Shown piece by piece: positions 1-6,832 of a stretch of 7,728 bases of DNA; the first letter of the stretch is position 1; each line of letters starts with the position of its first letter. The DNA lies in contig JANXYT010000445.1 in the NCBI GenBank assembly GCA_025355915.1, positions 1-7,728 of the forward strand, read 5' to 3'. The notes beneath the pieces are model-generated. The model saw only the letters and a list, made by a program, of their open reading frames with translations. It was not told the origin of the DNA and did not search any database. Origin of the DNA: Holophagaceae bacterium. Its GTDB lineage: Bacteria > Acidobacteriota > Holophagae > Holophagales > Holophagaceae. The position numbers and the translations under genes were made by a program.

Positions 1-50
1 GGGAACAGCATCGGCTGCTTGCGGTCGGTGACTCGAAAACGAGGGGCCAT
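1..50 (-). CDS. Putative IS1182-type transposase, N-terminal fragment (runs off window)
   Basis: An ATG at 50-48 on the minus strand opens a frame reading MAPRFRVTDRKQPMLF before the window ends. The pattern of a short basic start (RFR), a D-x-x-Q pair and then a hydrophobic LF/LLP step is what I know from the N-termini of IS1182/IS5-like DDE transposases, which typically begin like M-x-x-R-F-x-x-x-D-x-x-Q-x-x-L-x-P. Only 16 codons are visible, so no catalytic DDE residue can be checked. No clear Shine-Dalgarno precedes the ATG, which is common for transposases. The flanking lower-GC stretch with an inverted repeat supports an insertion sequence end. The call rests on a short motif and is tentative; it could instead be any small basic protein. 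Confidence 0.5.
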   Translation of the reverse strand, partial: MAPRFRVTDRKQPMLF

Positions 51-84
51 GTGGGTTGGATGTCGCGAATTCGGCATTTGTTCA

Positions 85-140
85 AGCCTGTCGCCGGTTT
101 ATCTCGGATCACAGGATGTGGGAGGGTTGTGCGACAGGCT
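85..140. repeat. Perfect 10-bp inverted repeat upstream of the transposase start
   Basis: agcctgtcgc at 85-94 and its exact reverse complement gcgacaggct at 131-140 are separated by 36 bases. It sits between the proposed transposase ATG (50) and the methyltransferase start (224). It may be the subterminal/terminal repeat of the element or a stem that blocks transcription reading in from outside; both roles are inference. Confidence 0.6.
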
Positions 141-223
141 CCTAAGTGAACGGCATTACGGCTTAGCCGGGCCTTCTCTTATTACCTCTCCCCTAGGTTT
201 CGCGCTGTGCGCAAACTTGGTGG

Positions 224-940
224 ATGGACTGGTTCATTAGGGATTTCGATCATCCCGCCTACTTCACCATCTACGCGGACAAGGCCGAGGATGCATCCCA
301 GGAGGGCCCCGCGCTGGCCGCCCTCCTGGACCTTCCACCAGGAAGCCGGGTGCTCGACCTTCCCTGTGGCTGGGGGCGCCTGCATCCCCATCTCCGGACC
401 CGAGGCCTGGAAATCGTCGGCGGAGACCTGAGCGTCCTCAACCTTTCGAAGCATCAGGCGGACCATCCCGCCCCCCTCGTCCGGCTGGACCTCCGGGCCC
501 TGCCCTTCCGACCGGGCTGCGCCGATGGCGTATTCTGCGCCTTCACAAGCTGGGGGTATTTTGCCACCGAGGAGGAAAACCTCCGCCAGCTTTTGGAATT
601 CGCGCGGGTGCTCCGCCCGGGCGGTGTGCTGCTGCTGGACCTGGCGGGGCGTGCCTTCCTTCAGGCGGCCGTGGCCGAAGTGGAGGGGTACTGGCTGGAT
701 TTCCTGGAAGAGGGCTATCAGGAGCGTGCCCGTTGGAGTCCAGACGGCCGCCGCATCCGCACCGAGCGCACCTGCCAGGGAGAGGCCTTCTGTCACGACA
801 TCTGGATCCCTACCAATGCTGTGATTCACACCTTCCTGCGCGAGGCGGGCTTCGCCGTATCACAGGCCTATGGCGGATTGGATGGCCGCCCCTGGGAGGA
901 TGGGGCAGAGCGATGGATCTATCGAGCCATCAAGACGTGA
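224..940 (+). CDS. Class I SAM-dependent methyltransferase
   Basis: A 238-residue Rossmann-fold methyltransferase of unknown substrate, expected in the cytoplasm. The SAM-binding motif I is at residues 43-51 (VLDLPCGWG, a variant of VLDLxCGxG), followed by the acidic residue that holds the ribose in VGGDLS (D68). Motif II-like LRALPFRPGCADGVF is at 90-104, and the classic post-motif VLRPGGVLLLDL at 129-140. The N-terminus, with an F-D-H-P-x-Y-x-x-x-Y-A pattern at residues 8-18, is typical of the small methyltransferases that methylate unknown small molecules. The ATG at 224 is the only sensible start: no in-frame start codon lies in the preceding bases, and the family pattern begins at once. 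The Shine-Dalgarno is weak (ggtgg directly before the ATG). The gene stands alone on the plus strand and its last 11 bases overlap the 3' end of the convergent MFS gene. Family is secure; the substrate is not predictable. Confidence 0.88.
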   Translation: MDWFIRDFDHPAYFTIYADKAEDASQEGPALAALLDLPPGSRVLDLPCGWGRLHPHLRTRGLEIVGGDLSVLNLSKHQADHPAPLVRLDLRALPFRPGCADGVFCAFTSWGYFATEEENLRQLLEFARVLRPGGVLLLDLAGRAFLQAAVAEVEGYWLDFLEEGYQERARWSPDGRRIRTERTCQGEAFCHDIWIPTNAVIHTFLREAGFAVSQAYGGLDGRPWEDGAERWIYRAIKT

Positions 941-2099
941 ACCCTCTCGCTGCGAACAGGTAACCGGCGAAGACGAGACCGCACAAACCCAGGGCCCAGG
1001 GCAGGCCCAGTCCCTGCACCAGGGCCCCGCCCACCAGCGGCCCGATCATGAGCCCCACGGAGTAGGCGAGATTCAGGATGGAGAAGGCCGAGGCGAAGCT
1101 CTGGCTGCCCAGACGTTCCACCTGGTCCGCCACCGCGGGGCTGCAGGGGCTCATGACGAAACTGGCGGTGCTGCCCAGCCCCATCATGGCCAGCACCACC
1201 ATCCAGGTCTTCGAAAGCAGCGCCGGCAGGGGCAGCATCACCAGGGCCAGCACCAGGCCCATGCGCAGCACCTTGACCCGTCCGATGCGATCGGATAGCC
1301 GCCCCATCAGGGGCGACGTGAACGTGTGAGCCAAAGCCGCGGCCGCAAAGCAAAGCCCGATCTGGGACGGGCTGAGAGCCAGACGGCGGTCCATGTCCAG
1401 CGGCAGGGTGGATTCAAGGAGACCCCATAGCCCCGACCCCAGCGCCATGGCCCCGGCGAAGAGCCGGATCACCGGATTGGACAGCAACTGACGAAAAGGA
1501 AGGCGCAGCCCCCGCACATGTTCCACTTCCGGCAGCAGAAAAGCTCGGCCTGCCGCGTCCAGGGCCACCAGCCCTGCTCCAAGCAGGAAGGGGGCCGAGG
1601 CTCCCGCATGCTGATCCAGGAATCCAGAAATGGGCGGGCCGATGAGCACACCAAGGTTCGCGGCGGCGAAGGCCGTGCCCATGGCCCGGCCCCGGGATTC
1701 CGAGGGGAAGTGGTCCGCCAGTAGGGCCATGCCCGGCAGCCAGGTGGCCGCCCCGGCGATGCCCTGGAGGAAGCGCGCCAACACCAGCAGCCAATACTGC
1801 TTCGACACCGCGAATACCAGCGTGGTCGCGGCGAGGCCCGCCAGCCCCCAGAGCATGGGTGCCCTGCGGCCATAGCGATCCGTCAGGGCAGCCACGGGGA
1901 AGGTCGCCAACAACAGGGCCACCGCGTAGCTTCCGAAGAGGATTCCCACCTGCATGGGGTTCAGATCCAGGTCCCGTGCGTATCGCGGCAGCAGCGGCAC
2001 CAGCAGGTAGTAGAGGAGCATGTCCACATGGAAGGCGAGGGCCGTCACCAGCAGGGCAGCGGTCTGGGGCGAAGGGCGGCGCATGATCCATGGAACCAC
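930..2099 (-). CDS. MFS transporter, DHA1-type drug:H+ antiporter-like, 12 TM
   Basis: A 389-residue inner-membrane secondary transporter, probably an exporter driven by proton exchange. Twelve hydrophobic segments can be followed by eye. Motif A occurs in the loop between helices 2 and 3 (ALTDRYGRRAP, residues 71-81, with Ala in place of the usual first Gly) and again between helices 8 and 9 (GRLSDRIGRVKVL, 266-278). The antiporter motif C pattern G-x3-GPP-x2-G is in helix 5 (150-159), with a second GPxxGG in helix 11 (353-358). LARFLQGIAGA (107-117) is the usual helix 4 R-x-x-QG motif. The start is GTG at 2099, preceded by GAGGGG at 8 nt spacing; an in-frame ATG at 2084 is the alternative. 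It lies 38 bases downstream of the GNAT gene on the same strand, so co-transcription is likely. The substrate is unknown. Confidence 0.9.
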   Translation of the reverse strand: MVPWIMRRPSPQTAALLVTALAFHVDMLLYYLLVPLLPRYARDLDLNPMQVGILFGSYAVALLLATFPVAALTDRYGRRAPMLWGLAGLAATTLVFAVSKQYWLLVLARFLQGIAGAATWLPGMALLADHFPSESRGRAMGTAFAAANLGVLIGPPISGFLDQHAGASAPFLLGAGLVALDAAGRAFLLPEVEHVRGLRLPFRQLLSNPVIRLFAGAMALGSGLWGLLESTLPLDMDRRLALSPSQIGLCFAAAALAHTFTSPLMGRLSDRIGRVKVLRMGLVLALVMLPLPALLSKTWMVVLAMMGLGSTASFVMSPCSPAVADQVERLGSQSFASAFSILNLAYSVGLMIGPLVGGALVQGLGLPWALGLCGLVFAGYLFAARGFTS

Positions 2100-2137
2100 G
2101 CGCCGCGCCCCTCGAACACCTGGAGAAGGGACGGGGT

Positions 2138-2896
2138 CTAGCCCCTGGCCATCTCAACCTTGGGATAGGCTGCGCCGAAGCCACAGGCTTCATAGGACCG
2201 CTGGCTGGCAGTCCCCGGTGCTGTTCCGGCGCAGGCCACATCACAACCCCGTTCCTGTGCAAAAGCGAGACGGGCCCAGATGAGCGCCTTCTGCAGGCCC
2301 AGCCCCCGGAATCGCGGCATCACACCATCGCCCGACAGCATGGCCACACCATCCACGATCCCCAGCATGCCGCCGCCGGCCGGCTGGTCATCCACGAAGG
2401 CCAGAAACCCCCAGGCGTCCGGAACGCTGAGGGACACCTGGAAAGGTGGTTCCAGGTCCTGCCAGTCATCGCGTTCCAAGAACCCCCCACATACGATTCG
2501 GTTGTACAGATCCGCCTCTTGGGGCGCCGCGACTCGGACCTCAGGTAATGGGCGAATCCCCCCGAGCTCCACGAGCGGCCTGATCCACAACTGCTGGAAC
2601 TGGTGCAACCGGTAGCCTCGGTTCGCCAACAAAGGCCACAAGGATGGGTCAGCACCGGGACTGAGTTCCAGCACCGTGGGGGAACCCAGGAAGACTTCCA
2701 CAGCGGCGAGGTCAGCTTCATCTATCGCTGCGACCAGACCAAGGGCTTGATTGAGCGGATGGGCCTCGCCCCGGAAATGGGCAAAACCACCTCCGAAGGG
2801 AAGGCTGCGGCCACCAGCGACCTGGTTGAAGCGTTCGTTTTGAAGAGCCTGAGCGCGCTCAAGGCGGTGCACCAGGGTTAGAAAGTCATGGTTCAT
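2138..2896 (-). CDS. GNAT family N-acetyltransferase
   Basis: A 252-residue protein with a C-terminal GNAT domain (about residues 120-250) that would transfer acetyl from acetyl-CoA to an unknown acceptor. The pyrophosphate-binding motif A, R/Q-x-x-G-x-G/A, is RFRGLG at 195-200 after the strand LSGDGVMP, followed by a helix (ALIWARLAFAQERG). The motif B-like end, SQRSYEACGF at 231-240, is the usual N/S-x-x-x-Y-x-x-x-GF pattern. The N-terminal half (residues 40-110) contains a strand-helix-strand layout ending in LLANRGYRLHQF, which resembles a degenerate second GNAT lobe. The frame stays open upstream through rnpB to 3481, but that extension is not coding: the terminator and RNase P RNA lie there. 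ATG 2896 is the first reasonable start after the rnpB terminator, though it has no clear Shine-Dalgarno. It is followed by the MFS gene. Confidence 0.82.
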   Translation of the reverse strand: MNHDFLTLVHRLERAQALQNERFNQVAGGRSLPFGGGFAHFRGEAHPLNQALGLVAAIDEADLAAVEVFLGSPTVLELSPGADPSLWPLLANRGYRLHQFQQLWIRPLVELGGIRPLPEVRVAAPQEADLYNRIVCGGFLERDDWQDLEPPFQVSLSVPDAWGFLAFVDDQPAGGGMLGIVDGVAMLSGDGVMPRFRGLGLQKALIWARLAFAQERGCDVACAGTAPGTASQRSYEACGFGAAYPKVEMARG

Positions 2897-2940
2897 GGGG
2901 AACTCGGAGAAGAAAGGACAGCCTAGCGGATTCCGCCGGC

Positions 2941-2973
2941 ACACAAAAGCACAGCCCTCTTGCGAGGGCTGTG
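2941..2973 (-). terminator. Intrinsic terminator of rnpB
   Basis: On the minus strand a 10-bp stem CACAGCCCTC / GAGGGCTGTG (2973-2964 and 2959-2950) closes a GCAA (GNRA-type) tetraloop and is followed by CTTTTGTGT. It begins directly at the end of RNase P helix P1, so it fits as the 3' end-forming terminator of rnpB. The T-tract is short (four T), so some read-through into the GNAT gene is possible. Confidence 0.85.
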
Positions 2974-3341
2974 GTGGATCGGTAAGCCGGGTTCTGTCGT
3001 GGAGCGTCATTCCTCTGGGATGAATGTCACCATCCACCTCGTGCGACCTACCCGCCGGCTCGGTCGGGTCAACCCTCGCCGCTTGCGCGGAGCGCCGGCT
3101 TATTTGGTCTTGCTCCCTGGGGGGTTTGCCGTGCCCGTCCTGTTGCCAGTCCGGCGGTGGGCTCTTACCCCACCGTTTCACCCTTGCCTGATCCGCCCCG
3201 TGTTGCCACTGGCCGGCCATCGGCGGTTTGTTCTCTGTTGCACTTTCCGTCGGGTCACCCCGCCCTGGTGTTACCAGGCCCAGCACCCTATGGAGCCCGG
3301 ACTTTCCTCTGCCCTTGCGGACAGCGACGCCCTGATCCACA
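2973..3341 (-). ncRNA. rnpB: RNase P RNA, bacterial type A
   Basis: The catalytic RNA of RNase P, which with the RnpA protein cuts the 5' leader from pre-tRNAs. Read on the minus strand, the conserved blocks come in the correct order: AGAGGAAAGTCCGGGCTCC near the 5' end, CAGAGAACAAACCGCCGATG, GGGTGAAACGGTGGGGTAAG followed by AGCCCACCG, GGAGCAAGACCAAATAA, and ACGACAGAACCCGGCTTA near the 3' end. Helix P1 is formed by GTGGATC (3340-3334) with GATCCAC (2980-2974), which sets both ends to within a few bases, giving about 369 nt, normal for type A. The L15 loop reads CACGGCAAACC, that is GGC where E. coli has GGU. The RNA is followed at once by an intrinsic terminator. Long open frames on both strands across this region are chance consequences of high GC content. 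Ends are approximate. Confidence 0.97.
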
Positions 3342-3346
3342 GGTCC

Positions 3347-3355
3347 ACGGTAGCA
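3347..3355 (-). promoter_or_regulatory. Candidate extended -10 element for rnpB
   Basis: Minus-strand TGCTACCGT fits an extended -10 (TGn plus TAnnnT, matching the three most conserved -10 positions). Its end lies about 7 bases before the 5' strand of helix P1, so the predicted transcription start agrees with the expected 5' end of the RNA. No good -35 hexamer is visible at 16-18 bp, which extended -10 promoters tolerate. Assigned by eye only. Confidence 0.4.
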
Positions 3356-3387
3356 CCTCAAACACCTCACAGGTATCTCAGGCCCCG

Positions 3388-5970
3388 TCATTCGACGGGC
3401 AGCGGCATCACCCAACCCTCCCGCTGGAGATCCTCGAGAATGGACCAGGCGGCGCGGTAGGGATCCCCCGTGGACCCGCACAGAACTTCGTCCCGCAACC
3501 GGGCCTGGTAGGGAACCAGGTCCGGGTGGAAGGCACCGGCGAGATCGGCGTCGGACTGGAACAGCCGCAGGAGAAGCGATTCAGGATGGGGGTGGCCTAT
3601 GCTGACGGCGCAGAGGGCCATCCCTCCGAAGCCTTCGGTGGCCCCCACCTGCAGCAGGCGGTCGCGGAGCGGATGCAGGGAAGCGGCCTCAGCGCCCAAC
3701 CCGAGACAACGCACCATGGGTGAATCGGCCAGGCGGTCCTCCATCTCGTGGTCCGCCTGCCATGGGCAGGGCGGACGATGCCCTTCATAGGGCAGCCAGG
3801 GGAGGAAGGACTCGTGCCGGTGGTCGTCCCTCATCCAGGCGTGGACAAGCCGCATTCCGGGATGTTCCAGCCCTCCACCCGCATTGGGTCCCAGCCAAAT
3901 CAAGCCTTGGGTCTCGATGGTCCGTGGTCCCGTCGGCCGGAAGGCGTGATCCCACCGGTCGGGCTCCACGGGAAGTTCCAGCCTGAGCCCCGCCAGGAAC
4001 CCCGGCAACCCGGGAAAGGGATGGGGCAGCCTGATGTGCGCGCCTTCAGGAATGATGCGCATCTCCACCCCCTGGAAACAGGTGGTGAGCGGGCTTTGCT
4101 TGAGCAGCGCCAGCAGCTCCAGGCGGTGGCTTTCAGTCCTCAGTGAAGGCATGAGGTGGAGGTTCCAGGCCTGGCCGGTGGTATCGCAGGACCAGGCTTC
4201 CAAGGCAGAGGCCTCCGGACTGTGCAGGGCATCCTGCCCAAGGAGAAGCAGCCTCAGACCTCCATCCGGATCACGGCGCCCCATGGGGGATGCGCCACGG
4301 ACCCCTTCCACCAGCCGGAACCGCCGCTGGGCTCGGGCCCAGGTGAGGCCGTTCCAGGCCGAGTCAGCCCCTTCCGGCCCATCTTGTAGCTGTGGCAGGC
4401 CTTCCGAGGTCACTTGCCGGTAGGCGTCGGTTCGTTGGATCTCCTGGTTTCGGGCCAGGATGTCCCAGATGACATCGATGTTCTGCTGGCTGATGCGAGC
4501 GAGTTCATCCCCAACTTCCGCCAGGCGCACCCCCATCCTGGAGAGGCGTTCCCGCTCGGGCGAGATCTTGGCTTCCACGCCCCACTGCCGGCCATGGGCG
4601 GATTCCAGGGCCCTGGCCCGCTCCCCGACTTCATGGAGGGAAAGGTCGGCCCGCTCGGAGGATTGGCGGACCTGATCGACCAGGCCCAGGTGGGTTTCCA
4701 GAGCGCCCTCCAGATCCTGGCCCTGGTAATCCAGTTGACCGGCCGTCCTGAGCAGTTCGTGCACATCCGACAGGAGCCTTTGTGTGAACTCCTGAATATC
4801 CCATAGGCCCGCAGTCTCCCGCTCCAGACCGAGCTGGTAATCGCCCAGCGTCCGTTGCATCCCGGCGGCACCTTCTGCGGTCTGGTCCGCCAGGATTCGC
4901 AAGCGCCCACCGATGGCCGCCATCCCCTCGCTCCCACCCCCCTGTTGGGCGAGGATGGCTGCATTCACCGCCAGCAACCCGGTCTGCTGGGCCGCATGAT
5001 CGAGTTCCTTCAGGGATCCCTGGGCCCCGCCGAAGGACCGGATGCGCCCTTGGGCCTCTTCGCGGAACCCTTCGATGCGGCGCGCGAGCGCCTCGGTTTG
5101 ATCCCGCACATCGTCGGCGGACTGGCGCAACTGTCCCAGCCATTCCATGCGTGCCTGGGTCCCGTCCACCAGGCGGGGGGTGTGGGCCACGAGCCCCTTG
5201 ACCGATAAGGCCAGCCGCGCGCCCTGGCGAAGCCCGGCATCAGCCAGCCGCCCCAAGGCATCTTCCTCGCGACGCAACCGGGGAAACGAATCCTGGAGTT
5301 CCTCCAGCAGGTTCTCGAAATGATCAATGCCCGCCCGGAGCTGATCGAGCGTGCCACTGAAGGTTTGGGCCTGCAGCCGGAATTGATCGGCCCGCAGGCG
5401 ATGGTTCAGCTCGACCAGGTCCAGCCGGAGCACTTTGTCGAGGGCGGCCTTCAGGTCCCGCCCCAGGGACCCCAGCCGGGCACTACCCTCAAGGCGGATG
5501 GCCACCTCCGCCGCGTGGTGGTTCTGGACCGCCTCCAACAGGCCATCCAGTTCCCGCCATTCGCTCGCCATGGCCTGCCGCAGGTCCGCCAGGTCTGATC
5601 GCCCGCCTTGCATGTCCTCGATCACTGCGTTCAGAGCCGCGGCCACCCGGTGGTCCCGCCCAGGGAGTCCCTCCGGCACGGCCACCGGCGTCCGCTCGCC
5701 TTGGAGGATCCGTTGAACCCGATCCATGAGGGATCCATCGTGGGCTAGCCCCCGATGCCAATCCCACCAGCGGAACCCTGCCCTCACCAGCCCCGCAGTG
5801 GCCATCATGAGAACGGCGCCCTCCACGGGTTTGAGAACAGCCGCGTGGCGGAACAGCAGGTAGGCCACGGCGCCAAGAACGGGCAGGCCCATCAAATCGT
5901 TCGGGATCTTGGATCCCGCCGCCCATTCCCTGAATGACCTACCCAGTCCCATGCCCTGATCCTTAGCCAT
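3388..5970 (-). CDS. Degenerate methyl-accepting chemotaxis-like protein with large unassigned C-terminal region
   Basis: An 860-residue protein with two hydrophobic segments near the N-terminus (about 25-41 and 47-66) joined by a very short loop, so it has no periplasmic sensor domain. Long heptad-rich helical stretches follow (about 105-310 and 375-515). Residues 323-366 match the tip of the MCP signalling hairpin: QQTGLLAVNAAIL corresponds to the canonical QTNLLALNAAIEA, and GGRLRILADQTAEGA to the returning helix. Most contact residues are changed (see findings). The last ~330 residues (about 530-860) have mixed strands and helices and match no family I recognise. Start: ATG 5970 is the first in-frame ATG beyond the recO stop, 37 bases away. 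ATG 5952 has a better Shine-Dalgarno (AAGGA, 7 nt), and ATG 6033 lies inside recO with GAGGAG only 2 nt upstream. A chemosensory or scaffold role is inference; the family link is fairly secure. Confidence 0.72.
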   Translation of the reverse strand: MAKDQGMGLGRSFREWAAGSKIPNDLMGLPVLGAVAYLLFRHAAVLKPVEGAVLMMATAGLVRAGFRWWDWHRGLAHDGSLMDRVQRILQGERTPVAVPEGLPGRDHRVAAALNAVIEDMQGGRSDLADLRQAMASEWRELDGLLEAVQNHHAAEVAIRLEGSARLGSLGRDLKAALDKVLRLDLVELNHRLRADQFRLQAQTFSGTLDQLRAGIDHFENLLEELQDSFPRLRREEDALGRLADAGLRQGARLALSVKGLVAHTPRLVDGTQARMEWLGQLRQSADDVRDQTEALARRIEGFREEAQGRIRSFGGAQGSLKELDHAAQQTGLLAVNAAILAQQGGGSEGMAAIGGRLRILADQTAEGAAGMQRTLGDYQLGLERETAGLWDIQEFTQRLLSDVHELLRTAGQLDYQGQDLEGALETHLGLVDQVRQSSERADLSLHEVGERARALESAHGRQWGVEAKISPERERLSRMGVRLAEVGDELARISQQNIDVIWDILARNQEIQRTDAYRQVTSEGLPQLQDGPEGADSAWNGLTWARAQRRFRLVEGVRGASPMGRRDPDGGLRLLLLGQDALHSPEASALEAWSCDTTGQAWNLHLMPSLRTESHRLELLALLKQSPLTTCFQGVEMRIIPEGAHIRLPHPFPGLPGFLAGLRLELPVEPDRWDHAFRPTGPRTIETQGLIWLGPNAGGGLEHPGMRLVHAWMRDDHRHESFLPWLPYEGHRPPCPWQADHEMEDRLADSPMVRCLGLGAEAASLHPLRDRLLQVGATEGFGGMALCAVSIGHPHPESLLLRLFQSDADLAGAFHPDLVPYQARLRDEVLCGSTGDPYRAAWSILEDLQREGWVMPLPVE

Positions 5971-6007
5971 GGAATCCCATCGGACGATCCTGGCGGGGAC
6001 GCAAGAA

Positions 6008-6745
6008 TCAGACGGTCCGCCAGAGCACGTCATAGCTCCTCAGCCCGCCACCCATTTCCTGGAGCAGCCTGGCCCGAAGGAGCGCGGTGACGGCAGTCTG
6101 TGCCTCATCGGCCGGATCCACCCTGGGGGCCACCTCAGCGCCCAGGGTTCTCAAGCGCCGGAGGTGCTCTCGACTACCGGGCGGCAGGGCCTCCCCTGGA
6201 TCCACAGGGGTGCAGGCCGAGCAACACCAGCCCTGGTCGGGGCTGAGCAGGGCGAGAGGCGCGGTCTCATTCCCGCAGCGGCCGCAGACCCGCGGGTGGG
6301 GCAGCAGCCCCAGGCAGTGGAGCAGCCAGTGTTCCGCGTAGGCCAAGATCCCCAGGGCGTTGTCGGGATCGGCCTTGAGAGCCCGTCCGCAGGCGCTGAG
6401 CAGGCGGTAGAGCCGGTCGTCTTCCACACCTTCCCGGGCCACCCGGTCAAAGAGGTCCGCCAGGCACGCCATCACGAGGCTGGACTCCAAGTGCCCCAGG
6501 GTCAGGGGACTGAAACTCAATTCGCAGCGCGTGACCCGCTTCAGTTCGGTATGTTCTTTCCCGAAGAAACTCACCCGCACCATTCCCATGGGCTCAAAGG
6601 CCGCCACCCACTTGGCCGTGGGCTTCTTCACCCCTTTGGCCACGCCTGAAAGGCGCTCTCCATGTTCGGAGAGAAATGACACCACCGCCCCGCCTTCGGC
6701 GTAGGGCACGGCTTTCAACACGATGGCCGCGTAGGTCCGGATCAC
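6008..6745 (-). CDS. recO: DNA repair protein RecO
   Basis: A 245-residue RecO, the usual length. RecO works in the RecFOR pathway, annealing single strands and, with RecR, loading RecA onto SSB-coated gaps. The N-terminal OB-fold begins with IRTYAAIVLKAVPYAEGGAVVSF in pieces typical of the family (AIVL, then a Y-x-E-x-x-x-V-x-x-L/F-x-x-x-HG at 15-29), followed by the basic GVAKGVKKP segment. The middle is the helical domain (about 85-145). A Cys4 zinc-finger pattern is present as C154-x2-C157 and C175-x2-C178. The start is GTG 6745; no in-frame start nearby fits the family better, and the Shine-Dalgarno is poor (GGAAAG abutting the GTG). The chemoreceptor-like gene follows 37 bases downstream, so the two may share a transcript. 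It is divergent from the Spy-like gene across 87 bases. Confidence 0.93.
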   Translation of the reverse strand: MIRTYAAIVLKAVPYAEGGAVVSFLSEHGERLSGVAKGVKKPTAKWVAAFEPMGMVRVSFFGKEHTELKRVTRCELSFSPLTLGHLESSLVMACLADLFDRVAREGVEDDRLYRLLSACGRALKADPDNALGILAYAEHWLLHCLGLLPHPRVCGRCGNETAPLALLSPDQGWCCSACTPVDPGEALPPGSREHLRRLRTLGAEVAPRVDPADEAQTAVTALLRARLLQEMGGGLRSYDVLWRTV

Positions 6746-6832
6746 CTTTCCAGTCTGCCCGCATTCAACTCATTCCCCCCAGGGTGGGTCTCACTGGATG
6801 AAGCCGTCGAACCACCTTTCCAGGAGTCCTCC

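Larger units (their letters stand above)
1..144 (-). mobile_element. Probable end of an insertion sequence (IS1182-like), rest outside window
   Basis: This stretch holds the putative transposase start and its leader. It is visibly less GC-rich than the genes that follow. A perfect 10-bp inverted repeat lies at 85-94 and 131-140, and the outer copy, near the stretch gtgcgacaggctcc, is a good candidate for the terminal repeat of the element. The outer boundary is approximate: the second end lies outside the window, so neither the terminal inverted repeat nor a target duplication can be confirmed. No homologous copy is present elsewhere in the window. Confidence 0.4.

Noticed and set aside
1..240. 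A plus-strand frame open from the window start to a stop at 238-240
   Set aside because: Composition is not protein-like, it lacks a ribosome binding site, runs antisense across the transposase start and overlaps the well supported methyltransferase start.
1414..2262. Long minus-strand frame overlapping the MFS gene and the GNAT 3' end
   Set aside because: Its proline/glycine/arginine-rich translation is a typical shadow of GC-rich coding sequence in another frame.
2960..3460. Plus-strand 166-codon open frame
   Set aside because: It is antisense to RNase P RNA and its terminator; the open frame is a product of high GC content.
5971..6033. ATG at 6033 as start of the chemoreceptor-like protein
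   Set aside because: It would overlap recO by 26 bases, its GAGGAG lies only 2 nt upstream, and the added residues (many Cys, Ser, Pro) do not resemble the rest of the protein.
6743..6823. Direct repeat cacctttccag at 6743-6753 and 6813-6823 in the recO/Spy-like divergent region
   Set aside because: Only 11 bases; one copy includes the recO start codon. Nothing else shows a shared operator, so chance is a fair explanation.
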